Positions 11,944 through 23,410 are shown, numbered from the stretch's first letter. The stretch is DNA of 64,000 bases from Bilabrum cf. latius (GCA_965178125.1 OZ237761.1:248001-312000); one strand, 5' to 3'. A program made the numbers and translations. The notes: a model not told the origin generated them from the sequence alone.

Positions 11944-14038
11944 CATCCCCGATGGATCCGGAGCCGCCCGCGCCCTCCAGCAGCTGGAGGCGATCGCGGC
12001 GGGGGACGCCCCCGACGTGGGGGCACAGGCGCTGGCCATCGCTGCGCAGCTAATGTGGGCGGTGGCCGGCTGGGGCACCCACCAGCACTTTAGCGGCCCC
12101 GCAAGCCACCCGGACTGGGCCGAAGCTCTCAAGCTGCTGCAGGCGGGCGAGCCGGGGCGGTGGGGAACAGGCGACCAGGGAACAAGTGGACAGGGAACAA
12201 GCGAGTTCGAGCGAGCCGCAGATGCGCGGCGCCTTGCGGTTCCGCAGCTGCGGAACCTCCGCGAGTCTTGGAGCGGCACCGCGCATTCCCTCGGGAGGGC
12301 CGCTCGTCACTACGAGCGCGCCTCGCAGCTGGTGACCGCCCAGTCCGTGTACACGGCGCCGCTGAGCCAAGGGGCTGGAAAGGCCGCCGAGGGCGCGGAG
12401 GTGCTGGCGGCGGGCGAGTGGGCCGTGGCCACCGCGCCCGTGCGGGTCGACTTGGCGGGGGGGTGGAGCGACACGCCGCCGATCACGTACGAGGCGCAGC
12501 CGCCGGCGGATGGCGGTGTGACGAGTGGAAGCGTAACGGGTGGGAATACAAAGAGCGGTGCTTCCGACGGGGATGCGGGTGTGACGAGTGCAGAGTTCGG
12601 GGACAGCGCTGCGGAGAGCCAGGTGGACGCCGTGCACGAATAGATCCGTTCAGTTGCCAGGGCCGCGAAGCGCGGGGGCGGGCTCGTGGTCAACGCCGCT
12701 GTAACGCTGGACGGAAGGCAGCCCCTGGGCACCCGGGTTCGAACCTGCGACCGCCCCGTGGTAGTCATCCGGACTCGCTCCTCGCTGGACCCGAACGAGG
12801 CCTCGAAATCGGAGGCGGGTCGGTCAAGGGCGCCCTCGGAGAGCGGTGGCAGCGGAACTTCCGGCGCCGCGCAAGGTGCGGAACCCGTTGTTCCCCGGTA
12901 CGTCGTGAGCGAGGTGACGATCGATTCGCTGGTCGCGCTGGGGGACTACAACCGGCCCTCGGCCCGTGGAGCACTCGTGAAGAGCGCCCTGCTGTGCATG
13001 GGGCTGCTGCGGCTCCCGAGGGACGGCGACGGTGGTGTGACGAGTGATAGGGGTGGTGGTGTGACGAGTGGTGCGGTGCCCAGCCTCGCGGAGCAGCTGG
13101 CCGCCGCGCTGGGCGGGCCCGGGCTCGGGCTCGAGGTGGAGACGTGGTCCGAGGTGCCCCAGGGAAGCGGGCTGGGGACGAGCAGCGTGCTGGCAGGGAC
13201 TGTGCTGGCCGCGCTGGCTGATGCCTGCGGCAGGAAGCCCAGCCTTCGAGACCTATCGCACCAGGTTCTGCACCTGGAGCAGATGCTCACCACGGGTGGC
13301 GGCTGGCAGGACCAGGTGGGCGGGCTTTGGCCCGGTGTTAAGGCCAGCTCGTGCGCGGCGCGGTTGCCAGTGTGCGTGGAGGTTCTTCGTCTCGGGGCGC
13401 TCCCGTCCAAGCGCGGCTCAGGGGCGGGAGGGGCACGTGTGACGAGTGAGGCGACGGGGGAGGGGGCACTGCTTGGCTCTGGGCTGTCGCTGGCGCAAGA
13501 CGACCTGCTGACGTGGCTCGACGGCCGGTTGTTCCTCGTGTACACCGGGATCGCGAGACTGGCGAAGAATCTATTGTAGCGTGTGCTTAGGCAGTGGGCC
13601 CTGCGAGAGAACAACGTGACCAAGACGGTCCAGGGACTCCGCGCGAACGCGCTCGCTCTCGCGGACGCCTTCGCGCAGCGGAACGCCCAGAAGGCCGGCA
13701 GGTGCATCGACGCGTACTGGCAGCAAAAGAAGGCAATGGCGCCGCGGGCGGAACCTGTGCAGGTGCAGGCGATGCTGGAAGTGCTCCGGCCTTTCGTCAC
13801 AGGGGCCACGCTGGCCGGTGCCGGTGGCGGGGGCTTCCTCGTGGGCATCACCAAGCGGGCAGGCATGCAGGCTACGATTCGAGATGCGTTGCTCGGTGAC
13901 GCGAGGACGGCATCGATGCGGTGGTCGGTGCATTCCATTGCGGTGGATCGGAGCGGGCTGTGGGTACGTCGCGTCCCGGATCGGAGCAGCGGGGCAAGTG
14001 CTTCTGGGGGAGCGAGCAGGGGCGAGCACGGGCAGTGA
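9457..14038 (+). CDS. Bifunctional L-fucokinase / GDP-L-fucose pyrophosphorylase
   Basis: Salvages free L-fucose in the cytosol to GDP-fucose, the donor for fucosylation. Exon 1 is 9457-9671 and exon 2 is 9766-14038; the intron boundaries are inferred from frame and homology. The product is about 1,495 residues with seven in-frame TAGs. The N-terminal pyrophosphorylase half shows VVTAS, PDPSSARVGSGGAT, SGGDSQRLP and CGKAW. The C-terminal GHMP kinase half shows the entry motif GGWSDTPP, the phosphate loop PQGSGLGTSS, GGGWQDQVGG and GAGGGGF near the end. This order is that of plant FKGP and bacterial Fkp. It is longer than the usual 950-1,080 residues because of Gly/Ala/Ser insertions, one with 13 consecutive AGC codons. 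TAG at 9511-9513 and 13577-13579 falls where homologues have Gln. Confidence 0.92.
11903..11941 (+). repeat. (AGC)13 coding microsatellite
   Basis: Thirteen AGC triplets in a row, read as 13 serines, inside a low-complexity insertion of the fucokinase/pyrophosphorylase gene. The run is pure, so it is likely to vary in length between strains. Confidence 0.97.
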
Positions 14039-14141
14039 CCGCAGGGATTCGTGCTGATCAGGCCAGCAGCATAGCTTGCAATGAATTCAATTATTCTATC
14101 AAGTATACGGGAAAACTATTCATTTGAAGCGATGCGTCATT

Positions 14142-14882
14142 TCAGTCTGCATCCATAGGTGCTCCACCGCCCGCGCCTGCACCGCCTGTCGCTGCCGAAT
14201 CACTGCCCGTAGCTGGTGCCCCCGATGGCGCGGGTTCCTCTTCTACAGGTACAAATAGTCCCCAATCAGCAACCTTTATGGTTCCGAGGAACTCCTGAAA
14301 ATGACGCACAGGAGCGTCCGTTGCCGCGTCCTCAGCAGCCTTGCCATACGCAGCAGAGTGGCTCTCTGGGTCGATTTCGACGGGCAGGTTGTACTGCACC
14401 AGAATCTCGGCATTGAACTTGGCCCCCAGTCTCAGGACACATGCCAGTACTCGGACTTTGTTCCTTGCCCCGCCAAATTTCGTTGCCATCTGCCAACCTT
14501 CTACGTAGCCCACACTGTGAAGCTTTTTCTCGGATTCCCACTCCATCCCCGGCAGCTCTTTTTTCGTGAGCTCATTCAGTGCGTCTATTTTATGATGTTC
14601 TGGGGCTACAGCATTATTTCCTCGGGCCAGCTCTACGAAGTGAAACCGAGCGGCTTCTTTAATGTCGTCTTTCGGGCACCGCTCGACAATCTCAAACACT
14701 ATAGACTGATCCGTCCCATCCGACACAAAGCATTCAGTATTATCTTCCAGTGGACGAAATGATGAAGCGTCTACCCAGCCAGCGGGAAGTTTGGCTTGAA
14801 TCGCGCCGCCGTACAAGCCTCGCAATTTGCCGTCAGTTTTTTGAACGAATGACGGAAGTGCCCCTCCTGGTACTTGCGCCAT
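14142..14882 (-). CDS. Mog1/RanGRF-like Ran-binding protein
   Basis: A 246-residue intact frame, from ATG at 14882 to TGA, with no in-frame TAG. The start of the fold is typical of Mog1: LYGGAIQAKLPAGWVDASSF, then DNTECFVSDGTDQSIVFEIVE. Mog1 proteins bind Ran GTPase, promote guanine nucleotide release and take part in nuclear import. The C-terminal 35 residues are a Gly/Ala/Pro tail absent from most relatives. It is convergent with the fucose gene, with about 100 bp between the stop codons. Confidence 0.88.
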   Translation of the reverse strand: MAQVPGGALPSFVQKTDGKLRGLYGGAIQAKLPAGWVDASSFRPLEDNTECFVSDGTDQSIVFEIVERCPKDDIKEAARFHFVELARGNNAVAPEHHKIDALNELTKKELPGMEWESEKKLHSVGYVEGWQMATKFGGARNKVRVLACVLRLGAKFNAEILVQYNLPVEIDPESHSAAYGKAAEDAATDAPVRHFQEFLGTIKVADWGLFVPVEEEPAPSGAPATGSDSAATGGAGAGGGAPMDAD

Positions 14883-15410
14883 TGGTAACCACAGCGGTGT
14901 TTCGTTATAAAGAAGACAAACTTACGCAGGAGGTAGTCACAATGGTGGATTACGGGCCTACCTAGGTCGCTTCATTATTTTGGATCCGGATGGATCCGAG
15001 CAGCCCGCAAAGGTTGCAGGTTGTGCAAGTTGGATCCAGCTGTTACTAGTAGAGACGTATGCTTCAATTCCGTGCTTCGTTCTTGCATTTGTACTGCCCG
15101 CTCGATTGTTGCGAGACGAACGAATCAAACGCACATCGTCTGGAGCACGCGCAGCCCCGCTGTTGGGCAGCAGGCATTGCACCGCCTGAACAGACGCGCC
15201 ATCCAACTATAGTAGACTATCAGGATGGATCCATCAACAAGCGAATGCACCTGCTTCGCCGCTGCATAAGAATACTAACAGTACGCCGCAAGAAAAGCGT
15301 CTAGCCTCCAGCTCAAGCCCAAGGTATTTGATGCCTGCTAAAGTCTCATCCACGCTCAGTGCTATCAACCGGGCGACCACTGACATCGCGAGACTTGGCA
15401 GAGTGCTGAT
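14883..15410. other. Intergenic stretch with one gene fragment
   Basis: Between the Mog1 start and the end of B3. Apart from the glycosidase-like remnant at 15119-15206, I see no gene. Short open frames exist but none shows conservation or a family motif. Confidence 0.6.
15119..15206 (-). pseudogene. Remnant of the 3' end of the secreted glycosidase-like gene
   Basis: About 88 bp match the last codons of the gene at 26760-29182. Read on the minus strand it gives GASVQAVQCLLPNSGAA, against GASVQVVHCVLPDSGAA at the true C-terminus. The rest of the gene is absent. It lies next to the inner edge of the right-hand A-B array, whose outer edge adjoins the intact gene, so it may have been carried in when the array was built or inverted. 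Confidence 0.7.
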
Positions 15411-16844
15411 TCACTCCATCTCTTGCCTTACCTGCTCCAGCACTGACACGCACCCTGCATGCCCCCCAGCACGCGCTGCTTCCAACGCGTCCATCCACAC
15501 ACCATCCACATCGCCACACACCCATGCACCCCCGGCCAGCCGGCCCAGTCGCAATCGCTTCGACAGCTCCATGGGACGGCCCTCCTTCGCCGCCCGAAAC
15601 ACTAGGCCCCGGTCCCGCCATGCCTCCCCCGCATGTCTCCACCGCACAAGCTGGTCCCCCCGCCGCGGATCTGCCCACTCTGCACCTTTCAGCATATCCA
15701 GCGGCACGTGCTCGAACAGCTTGCCCAGCACCTCTCGGGCGCTCATGCGGCTCGGCATGCGGGAACTGTAGCTGTCCCCACACGCTTCCATGGCCTTCCA
15801 TAGGGGACTTGATGTGTCTTTATCATATTTTATTCGCACCCACAGCCACGCCACGTGGATCCAGGAGCACCCGCTCTCCGTCGCAGTGCCCTTGCGGTGG
15901 AGCGGACCCCCGAATCGGAGCAGCAGGGCAAAGGCCCCGGGCTGCCTGTTGCGAATGCAGTATTTAGCAGCATAACTTATCATATTATGGTAAATCTTGT
16001 ACCATTTCATGTCATCGCTAGGGAGGGGCTCCCATTCCTGCTCCATTGCACCCAGCCGGAGCAAAAGCTCGAGGCAGCCTAGTGCACCTTCCCTGCAGCT
16101 GTGGTACAGTTGAGGCATCAGGTACTGCAAATGCGGCTAGAAAAGCTAATGAGCGCGACTGTGCTGCAGACTCCACTGCGCAGGAGTAGCCAAACGCTCC
16201 TGCTAGCATACACTCCAGAGCTGCTCACCTCGAACGGTCGGCTGGCATGTCGTCGCATGTGCTCGAACACCACTGGTCGGTCATAGCACACTGGCGTACT
16301 TGACACCGAGTAAGTCGTTATCTGCAGGACTAAAGGTACGCGATAGAACATTTCGCAGCATGAGGATACAATCTGTAACTGGACGCCTGCTGGTCTCAAT
16401 CGTAGACGAATCGTACATGCTTGCCGGTGAGTTTCACAGCAACGCGGAACTTGCCGTTGCCTAGAACGTACGGGTGTTGCTCGAATATTTGGATTGCCTC
16501 GGTGTCGCTGCCTTTCTTCAGGCATTCCAAAAACCTGGTAGCAATGGTACTCCAAATCCTGCGGCGACAAATGCGATAAAAAAAGTTCGCTTCCAATCCA
16601 ATCTTAGATACTCGACTAGTTAATCTCAACCAAAGATGCGTACGTCGCACAAGTCCTAGGATCTATTCAGGTCAAGCGAGCGCAGATGCCAAATCGGCCG
16701 CCCAAGCTTGCAGTCTCTTTTGAATTGCAGGTCTTGCAGCAGCAAATCACGGCAACTTCGCATGCCAATTGCCCGTTTCAGTCCAATGCGAAACACACGA
16801 GGCCCTCCAAAAGGAAGCAATTGTGCCCATTCGTGTTCATCGCC
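15411..16844 (-). CDS. Gene B, copy B3: spliced ankyrin-like repeat protein
   Basis: Same plan as B1 on the opposite strand. The last exon is 16124-15411 (714 nt, as in B1, B4 and B5), with its 3' splice site at CATTTGCAG. At the codon that is TAG in B1, B2 and B4, this copy has TGG (Trp), so the last exon is one uninterrupted frame under any code. This is useful evidence that the downstream residues MDALEAARAGG belong to the protein. The start is unresolved. No 47-bp array follows its stop, only a degenerate trace (15340-15400). Confidence 0.65.
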
Positions 16845-17121
16845 TCACACACCTCAGGCTACTAGTAGGATGTTCGTCACTGATTGCATAGCTATTCAAG
16901 TTGCTGTGCTGTAGCTTGTATTGGAACAGCCTTGCATGCTTCTGCTGCTGGAGGAGCTGTAGTGCTTGTTCTTATTGCATCATGATATGGGCTTTGGTTT
17001 GGATGCACCCAACTGGAAACGGACGTCCCGAACCTTCCCGCCGCGTTCTTGACGTTCCATTAAAACATCTTGAAGAAAGCCAATATACCACGACGCAGTG
17101 ACGGCAAGCGCAGACGCAGCT

Positions 17122-18267
17122 TCAAATCGGCATTAGGAACACAAGTGAGCGGAAGTGGTGAGGCCCGGACGACCAGGACGCCTTAGCTTCTGCCAATCCT
17201 ATCCCTATCGTTTTGGAGCAGTGCCATCCGCGCTATTTCTGGGCGTGCGTCAATATCTTCGAAGCTCTGTCACCCGCACTTGATCCTGTTGATGGGCTGC
17301 TTTCCTGTACGTCAGCGGCACTGGCATCAGTAGCTTGCCCAGCCTACTAGAAGTACGCAACGGAGTCCCCCAATGATTGAACAGCCTGGGTGCCCAGCAT
17401 CGAAATACGGACGGCTATCTCCGCTATCTGGACCTCTTTTAGGGCAGCCGCCCTTTGACCAAGGTCAAATTCCTCTGGCAGAGCATCTTGGAGTTTGCCC
17501 AGCACAAACTGCACGTACGCCCGCTGGACCCGCTCGAATGGTGGCGTGGCTTCCGTCGCTCCACAAGCGTCTCCGTATTTTCCCTCGTCGCCTGGCTTAA
17601 ACTTGTACACGTTGCTCAGCACAGTCTGCATCACACCATCGTCCAACAGCACTAGCCAAGGAGCGGCCCGATTGCGCACTCCCGTAAGTGCATCCTGGTG
17701 TGCTTCCTTCAGCGTGGACTTGCCGCCCACCTCCACCTTGGGCATGAATACCTCGGACAGGCCGGCCTCGTTCATCATTCGAATTGCTCCAAATGCTTCC
17801 ATGCTCTTGTGGACCCCTTGCTCCAAAGCAATCGACGATGGAGTTACGCATGCAGGCCCACTTCGGTCGCCCTCCGCCCCGCTGGATGCCTCACCTACCT
17901 ATGCAGATAGAGCCGACAGCTCCTGCCCCCTCTTGGCCTTCAACATCTCCCGGCAAACGTCCTTGGCCTCAACACTGGCGGCATTGCCCACTTCTCCTGC
18001 CCCTTTCCCACCCTCTGTCATGGCCTCGCTACTGCCTTTGCTCTGCTGCCTCCTTGCATGGACTCTGGCACCGACAGACTTTCTCGCTGCAGGGTCCTCG
18101 TCGCCTTGCTCGAACTCGAGAAGACTAACGCACGTATCCAACGCCTGTTTGTTCGCTTTTTCATCTTCATCATCGGATCCACCGAACTCCACGTCGGCAC
18201 AGTTGCCATCCCCAGCACCAGATCCCGTGCCTCCTACACCGCCCGAGCTGCCTGCACTGCAAGGACG
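17122..18267 (-). CDS. Gene A, copy A3 (5'-truncated)
   Basis: Intact frame through the conserved core (17347-17826) and acidic region (17899-18192), ending at TGA 17122-17124 after several in-frame TAGs. It lacks the A5 N-terminus and signal peptide. Upstream sequence is the 47-bp minisatellite, which stays open in this frame for some distance. Whether it is translated, and from which start, cannot be told. It could be a relic kept homogeneous by gene conversion. Confidence 0.55.
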
Positions 18268-18456
18268 CGCCTTTCGATATCCACGCTCACTGCCACTGGT
18301 ATCTCTCGGGTAACCTCCATTCGATATCCACGCTCACTGCCACTGGTATCTCTCGGGTGACCTCCATTCAATATCCACGCTCACTGCCACTGGTATCTCT
18401 CGGGTGACCTCCATTCAATATCCACGCTCGCTGCCACTGGTATATCTCGGGTGACC
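18268..18456 (-). repeat. 47-bp minisatellite, four units, inverted
   Basis: Reverse complement of the repeat at 6.0-6.3 kb, with core GCCACTGGTATCTCTCGGGT. It separates B4 (downstream stop at 18489) from A3. Confidence 0.93.
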
Positions 18457-18488
18457 ACTGACATCGCGAGGCTTGGCAGAGTCCTGCC

Positions 18489-19920
18489 TCACTCCATCTC
18501 TTGCCTTACCTGCTCCAGCACTGACACGCACCCTGCATGCCCCCCAGCACGCGCTGCTTCCAACGCGTTCATCTACACACCATCCACATCGCCACGCACC
18601 CATGCACCCCCAGCCAGCCGGCCCAGTCGCAATCGCTTCGACAGCTCCATGGGACGGCCCTCCTTCGCCGCCCGAAACACTAGGCCCCGGTCCCGCCATG
18701 CCTCCCCCGCATGTCGCCACCGCACAAGCTGGTCCCCCCGACGCGGATCTGCCCACTCTGCACCTTTCAGCATATCCAGCGGCACGTGCTCGAACAGCTT
18801 GCCCAGCACCTCTCGGGCGCTCATGCGGCTCGGCATGCGGGAACTGTAGCCGTCCCCACACGCTTCCATGGCCTTCCATAGGGGACTTGATGTGTCTTTA
18901 TCATATTTTATTCGCACCCACAGCCACGCCACGTGGATCCAGGAGCACCCGCTCTCCGTCGCAGTGCCCTTGCGGTGGAGCGGACCCCCGAATCGGAGCA
19001 GCAGGGCAAAGGCCCCGGGCTGCCTGTTGCGAATGCAGTAATCGGCAGCCGTGCTTATGATATTATGGTAAATGTCATACCATTTCATTTTATCGCTAGG
19101 GAGGGGCTCCCATTCCTGCTCCATCGCACCCAGCCGGAGCAAAAGCTCGAGGCAGCCTAGTGCACCTTCCCTGCAGCTGTGGTACAGTTGAGGCATCAGG
19201 TACTGCAAATGCGGCTAGAAAAGCTAATGAGCGCGACTGTGCTGCAGACTCCACTGCGCAGGAGTAGCCAAACGCTCCTGCTAGCATACACTCCAGAGCT
19301 GCTCACCTCGAACGGTCGGCTGGCATGTTGTCGCATGTGCTCGAACACCACTGGTCGGTCATAGCACACTGGCGTACTTGACACCGAGTAAGTCGTTATC
19401 TGCAGGACTAAAGGTACGCGATAGAACATTTCGCAGCATGAGGATACAATCTGCGACTGGACGCCTGCTGGTCTCAATCGTAGACGAATCGTACATGCTT
19501 GCCGGTGAGCTTCACAGCAACGCGGAACTTGCCGTTGCCTAGAACGTACGGATGTTGCTCGAATATTTGGATTGCCTCGGTGTCGCTGCCTTTCTTCAGG
19601 CATTCCAAAAACCTGGTAGCAATGGTACTCCAAATCCTGCGGCGAAGTGACAAATGCGATTTAAAAAAGAGTTCGCTTCCAATCCATTTTAGATATTTTT
19701 TCTTAAACCAAAGATGCGTACGTCGCACAAGTCCTAGGATCTATTCAGGTCAAGCGAGCGCAGATGCCAAATCGGCCGCCCGAGCTTGCAGTCTCTTTTG
19801 AATTGCAGGTCTTGCAGCAGCAAATCACGGCAACCTCGCATGCCAATTGCCCGTTCCAATGCAAAACACACGACTCGGAGGCCCTCCAAAAGGAAGCAAT
19901 TGTGCCCATTCGTGTTCATC
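18489..19920 (-). CDS. Gene B, copy B4: spliced ankyrin-like repeat protein
   Basis: Copy of B3 at an offset of 3078 bp. The last exon is 19202-18489 (714 nt) with a TGA stop. An in-frame TAG precedes the last 27 residues, as in B1 and B2. Upstream, this copy has CAATTCGAG where B1-B3 read CAATAAGAA. UAA is thus not conserved at that place, which is either outside the coding exons or a stop gained in the others. The start is unresolved. Confidence 0.62.
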
Positions 19921-20185
19921 GCCTCACACCTACTAGGATGTTCGTCACTGATTGCATAGCTATTCAAGTTGCTGTGCTGTAGCTTGTATTGGAACAGCCT
20001 TGCATGCTTCTGCTGCTGGAGGAGCTGTAGTACTTGCTCGAATTGCAACAGGATATTGGGCTTTGGATGCGCCCAAGTGGAAACGGACGTCCCGAACCTG
20101 CCCGCCGCATTCTTGACGTTCCATTAAAACATCTTGAAGAAAGCCAATATACCACGACGCAGTGACGGCAAGCGCAGACGCAGCT

Positions 20186-21325
20186 TCAAATCGGCATTAG
20201 GAACACAAGTGAGCGGAAGTGGTGAGGCCCGGACGACCAGGACGCCTTGGCTTCTGCCGATCCTATCCCTATCGTTGTGGAGCAGTGCCATCCGCGCTAT
20301 TTCTGGGCGTGCGTCAATACCTTCGAAGCTCTGTCACCCGCACTTGATCCTGTTGATGGGCTGGTTTCCTGTACGTCAGCATCAGTAGCTTGCCCAGCCT
20401 ACTAGAAGTACGCAACGGAGTCCCCCAATGATTCAACAGCCTGGATGCCCAGCATCGAAATACGGACGGCTATCTCCGCAATCTGGACCTCGTTTAGGGC
20501 AGCCGCCCTTTGACCAAGGTCAACTTCCTCTGGCAGGGCATCTTGGAGTTTGCCCAGCACAAACTGCACGTACGCCCGCTGGACCCGCTCGAATGGTGGC
20601 GTGGCTTCCGTCGCTCCACAAGCGTCTCCGTATTTCCCCTCGTCGCCTGGCTTAAACTTGTACACGTTGCTCAGCACAGTCTGCATCACACCATCGTCCA
20701 ACAGCACTAACCAAGGAGCGGCCCGATTGCGCACTCCCTTAAGTGCATTCCGGTGTGCTTGCTTCAGCGTGGACTTGCCGCCTACCTCCACCTTGGGCAT
20801 GAATACCTCGGACAGGCCGGCCTCGTTCATCATTCGAATTGCTCCAAATGCTTCCATGCTCTTGTGGGCCCCTTGCTCCAAAGCAATCGACGATGGAGTT
20901 ACGCATGCAGGCCCACTTCGGTCGCCCCCCGCCCCGCTGGATGCCCCATCTACCTATGCAGATAGAGCCGACAGCTCCTGCCCCCTCTTGGCCTTCAACA
21001 TCTCCCGGCAAACGTCCTTGGCCTCAACACTGGCGGCATTGCCCCCTTCTCCTGCCCCTTTCCCACCCTCTGTCATGGCCTCGCTACTGCCTTTGCTCTG
21101 CTGCCTCCTTGCATGGACTCTGGCACCGACAGACTTTCTCGCTGCAGGGTCCTCGTCGCCTTGCTCGAACTCGAGAAGACTAACGCACGTATCCAACGCC
21201 TGTTTGTTCGCTATTTCATCCTCATCATCGGATCCACCGAACTCCACGTCGGCACAGTTGCCATCCCCAGCACCAGGTCCCGTGCCTCCTACACCGCCCG
21301 AGCTGCCTGCACTGCAAGGACGCGC
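20186..21325 (-). CDS. Gene A, copy A4 (5'-truncated)
   Basis: Intact core (20402-20881) and acidic region, ending at TGA 20186-20188. Its frame continues upstream into the 47-bp minisatellite to about 21469, so the array could be translated as an N-terminus beginning MEVTREIPVAVSVD. It lacks the signal peptide part seen in A5. A small in-frame deletion shortens the tail relative to A3. Confidence 0.55.
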
Positions 21326-21655
21326 CTTTCGATATCCACGCTCACTGCCACTGGTATCTCTCGGGTGACCTCCATTCGATATCCACGCTGACTGCCACTG
21401 GTATCTCTCGGGTAACCTCCATTCGATATCCACGCTCACTGCCACTGGTATCTCTCGGGTGACCTCCATTCAATATCCACGCTCACTGCCACTGGTATCT
21501 CTCGGGTAACCTCCATTCGATATCCACGCTCACTGCCACTGGTATCTCTCGGGTGACCTCCATTCGATATCCACGCTCACTGCCACTGGTATCTCTCGGG
21601 TAACCTCCATTCAATATCCACGCTCACTGCCACTGGTATCTCTCGGGTGACCTCT
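21326..21655 (-). repeat. 47-bp minisatellite, about seven units, inverted
   Basis: Seven tandem units, mirror image of the 6.0-6.3 kb array, between B5 (stop at 21685) and A4. Units differ by single bases such as GGGTGACC/GGGTAACC and ATTCGAT/ATTCAAT in alternating patterns, as expected of unequal exchange. Confidence 0.94.
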
Positions 21656-21684
21656 AACATCGCGAGGCTTGGCAGAGTGCTGAT

Positions 21685-23062
21685 TCACTCCATCTCTTGC
21701 CTTACCTGCTCCAGCACTGACACGCACCCTGCATGCCCCCCAGCACGCGCTGCTTCCAACGCGTCCATCCACACACCATCCACATCGCCACACACCTATG
21801 CACCCCCGGCCAGCCGGCCCAGTCGCAATCGCTTCGACAGCTCCATGGGACGGCCCTCCTTCGCCGCCCGAAACACTAGGCCCCGGTCCCGCCATGCCTC
21901 CCCCGCATGTCGCCACCGCACCAGCTGATCCCCCCGCCGCGGATCTGCCCACTCTGCACCTTTCAGCATATCCAGCGGCACGTGCTCGAACAGCTTGCCC
22001 AGCACCTCTCGGGCGCTCATGCGGCTCGGCATGCGGCTCCTGTAGCCGTCCCCACACGCTTCCATGGCCTTCCATAGGGGACTTGATGTGTCTTTCTTAT
22101 GGTACATTCGCACCCACAGCCACGCCACGTGGATCCAGGAGCACCCGCTCTCCGTCGCAGTGCCCTTGCGGTGCAGCGGACCCCCGAATCGGAGCAGCAG
22201 GGCAAAGGCCCCGGGCTGCCTGTAGCGCATGCAGAATTTGGCAGCCTAGCCTATGATATTATGTGCAATGCTATACCATTTCATGTCATCGCTAGGGAGG
22301 GGCTCCCATTCCTGCTCCATCGCACCCAGCCGGAGCAAAAGCTCGAGGCAGCCCACTGAGCCGTGCCGGCAGCAGCGGAGCAACTGGATATACAGTGACT
22401 GCATGGGCACTCCGGGGCACAAATACAATAGATATTCTCATGTGAAAGCAATAACGTAGAACCATAGCGACTACACCACTGCCTAAAGAGCTTTCGTAAT
22501 CTTGTCCATATGCTCACTTCGAACGGGCGGCTCGCGTGCCGGCGAATGTGCCCGAACACCACTGGTCGGTCATAGCATATTGACGCACTTGCTATTGTAC
22601 AGTTCTCTATCTGCGTTGGACGAAATGTTTCGATAGATGACGCTCTGGCACGTACGGAGACTGTATTGATCGTTTGCAGAGGAACATGGAGCTTCGGGAC
22701 TGCTTGAGGTCGTACATTGTTGGTGCTTAGTTGCATGGCCACATTAAAAGCACCATTGCCAAGAAAAAATGGGTGCTACTCGTACAACTGGGTTGCCGCA
22801 GCGTCACTGCCCCTAGCGAGAAGGCCAATAAACCTGGCCCCAAGGGCTGTCCACCATCTGTGATGCGAGTACGGGCTACAAGCAATACAATTTTAATATG
22901 TCTGGTCAACAAGCAAAACTATTTCATGCCCAATGTATGCATTTCGCACCTCATCTGGGGTTCACTTAGTCTGGGTACGCGCATATGCCAAATAGTCCGT
23001 CTGAGCTGCCTATCCCTTTCGAATTGCTGGTTCTGCATCAACACATCACGACATGTATTCAT
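21685..23062 (-). CDS. Gene B, diverged copy B5
   Basis: The last exon (22398-21685, 714 nt) is close to the other copies at its 3' end but diverged at its 5' end (SLYIQLLRCCRHGSVG against YLMPQLYHSCREGALG). Upstream exons at 22610-22518 (93 nt, as in B1) and 22857-22716 (142 nt, as in B1) align residue by residue with B1 while the introns between them do not. The exon structure of the family is thus confirmed by comparison. In the 142-nt exon the codon at 22776-22778 is TAG where B1 has CAA: YE-TAG-HPFFLGNG against FEQHPYVLGNG. The first exon shows CRDVLMQNQQFERDRQL against CRDLLLQDLQFKRDCKL. It lies downstream of the complete A5, so this unit may be the founder copy. Confidence 0.72.
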
Positions 23063-23410
23063 GTCGGGTTGTGGGATTGTCCGAACTATTCGTGATAAGA
23101 CTACTACTATTAGTTGAGTGCCTTGCTGTTCTCGACAATCCGGATGATTTCCACTCTTTTTGGTGCTGCAAGCAGTTCATGCATCAGCCTCAGGGCTGGA
23201 TCTCGTCGTTATGATTTTGAATATGCCGCGACAAAATTTCAGTTGGTTTCAAAGGGGCTAGTTCCAGTGTGCCCACTTAAGGGAGGGATCGCGACGATTC
23301 TAGAGCAAATGGCAGGCCATCCGTGTGTCCTGTATTCAATCGTGAGATGGCCCGCCAACGAATGATCAACTAGACCGACCCGAAGGGCGGGAGGGGAAAC
23401 TGATGCAGCT

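Noticed and set aside
12730-12760. tRNA T-arm-like sequence GGGTTCGAACC
   Set aside because: It lies inside the well-supported fucokinase coding sequence and no acceptor, D or anticodon stems flank it. I found no tRNA gene in the window, including none with a CUA anticodon.
17495-18313. Long opposite-strand frames in the A-B arrays (up to 272 codons)
   Set aside because: They are Ser/Pro-rich shadows of gene A on the other strand. They lack family motifs and follow the codon structure of the real gene.
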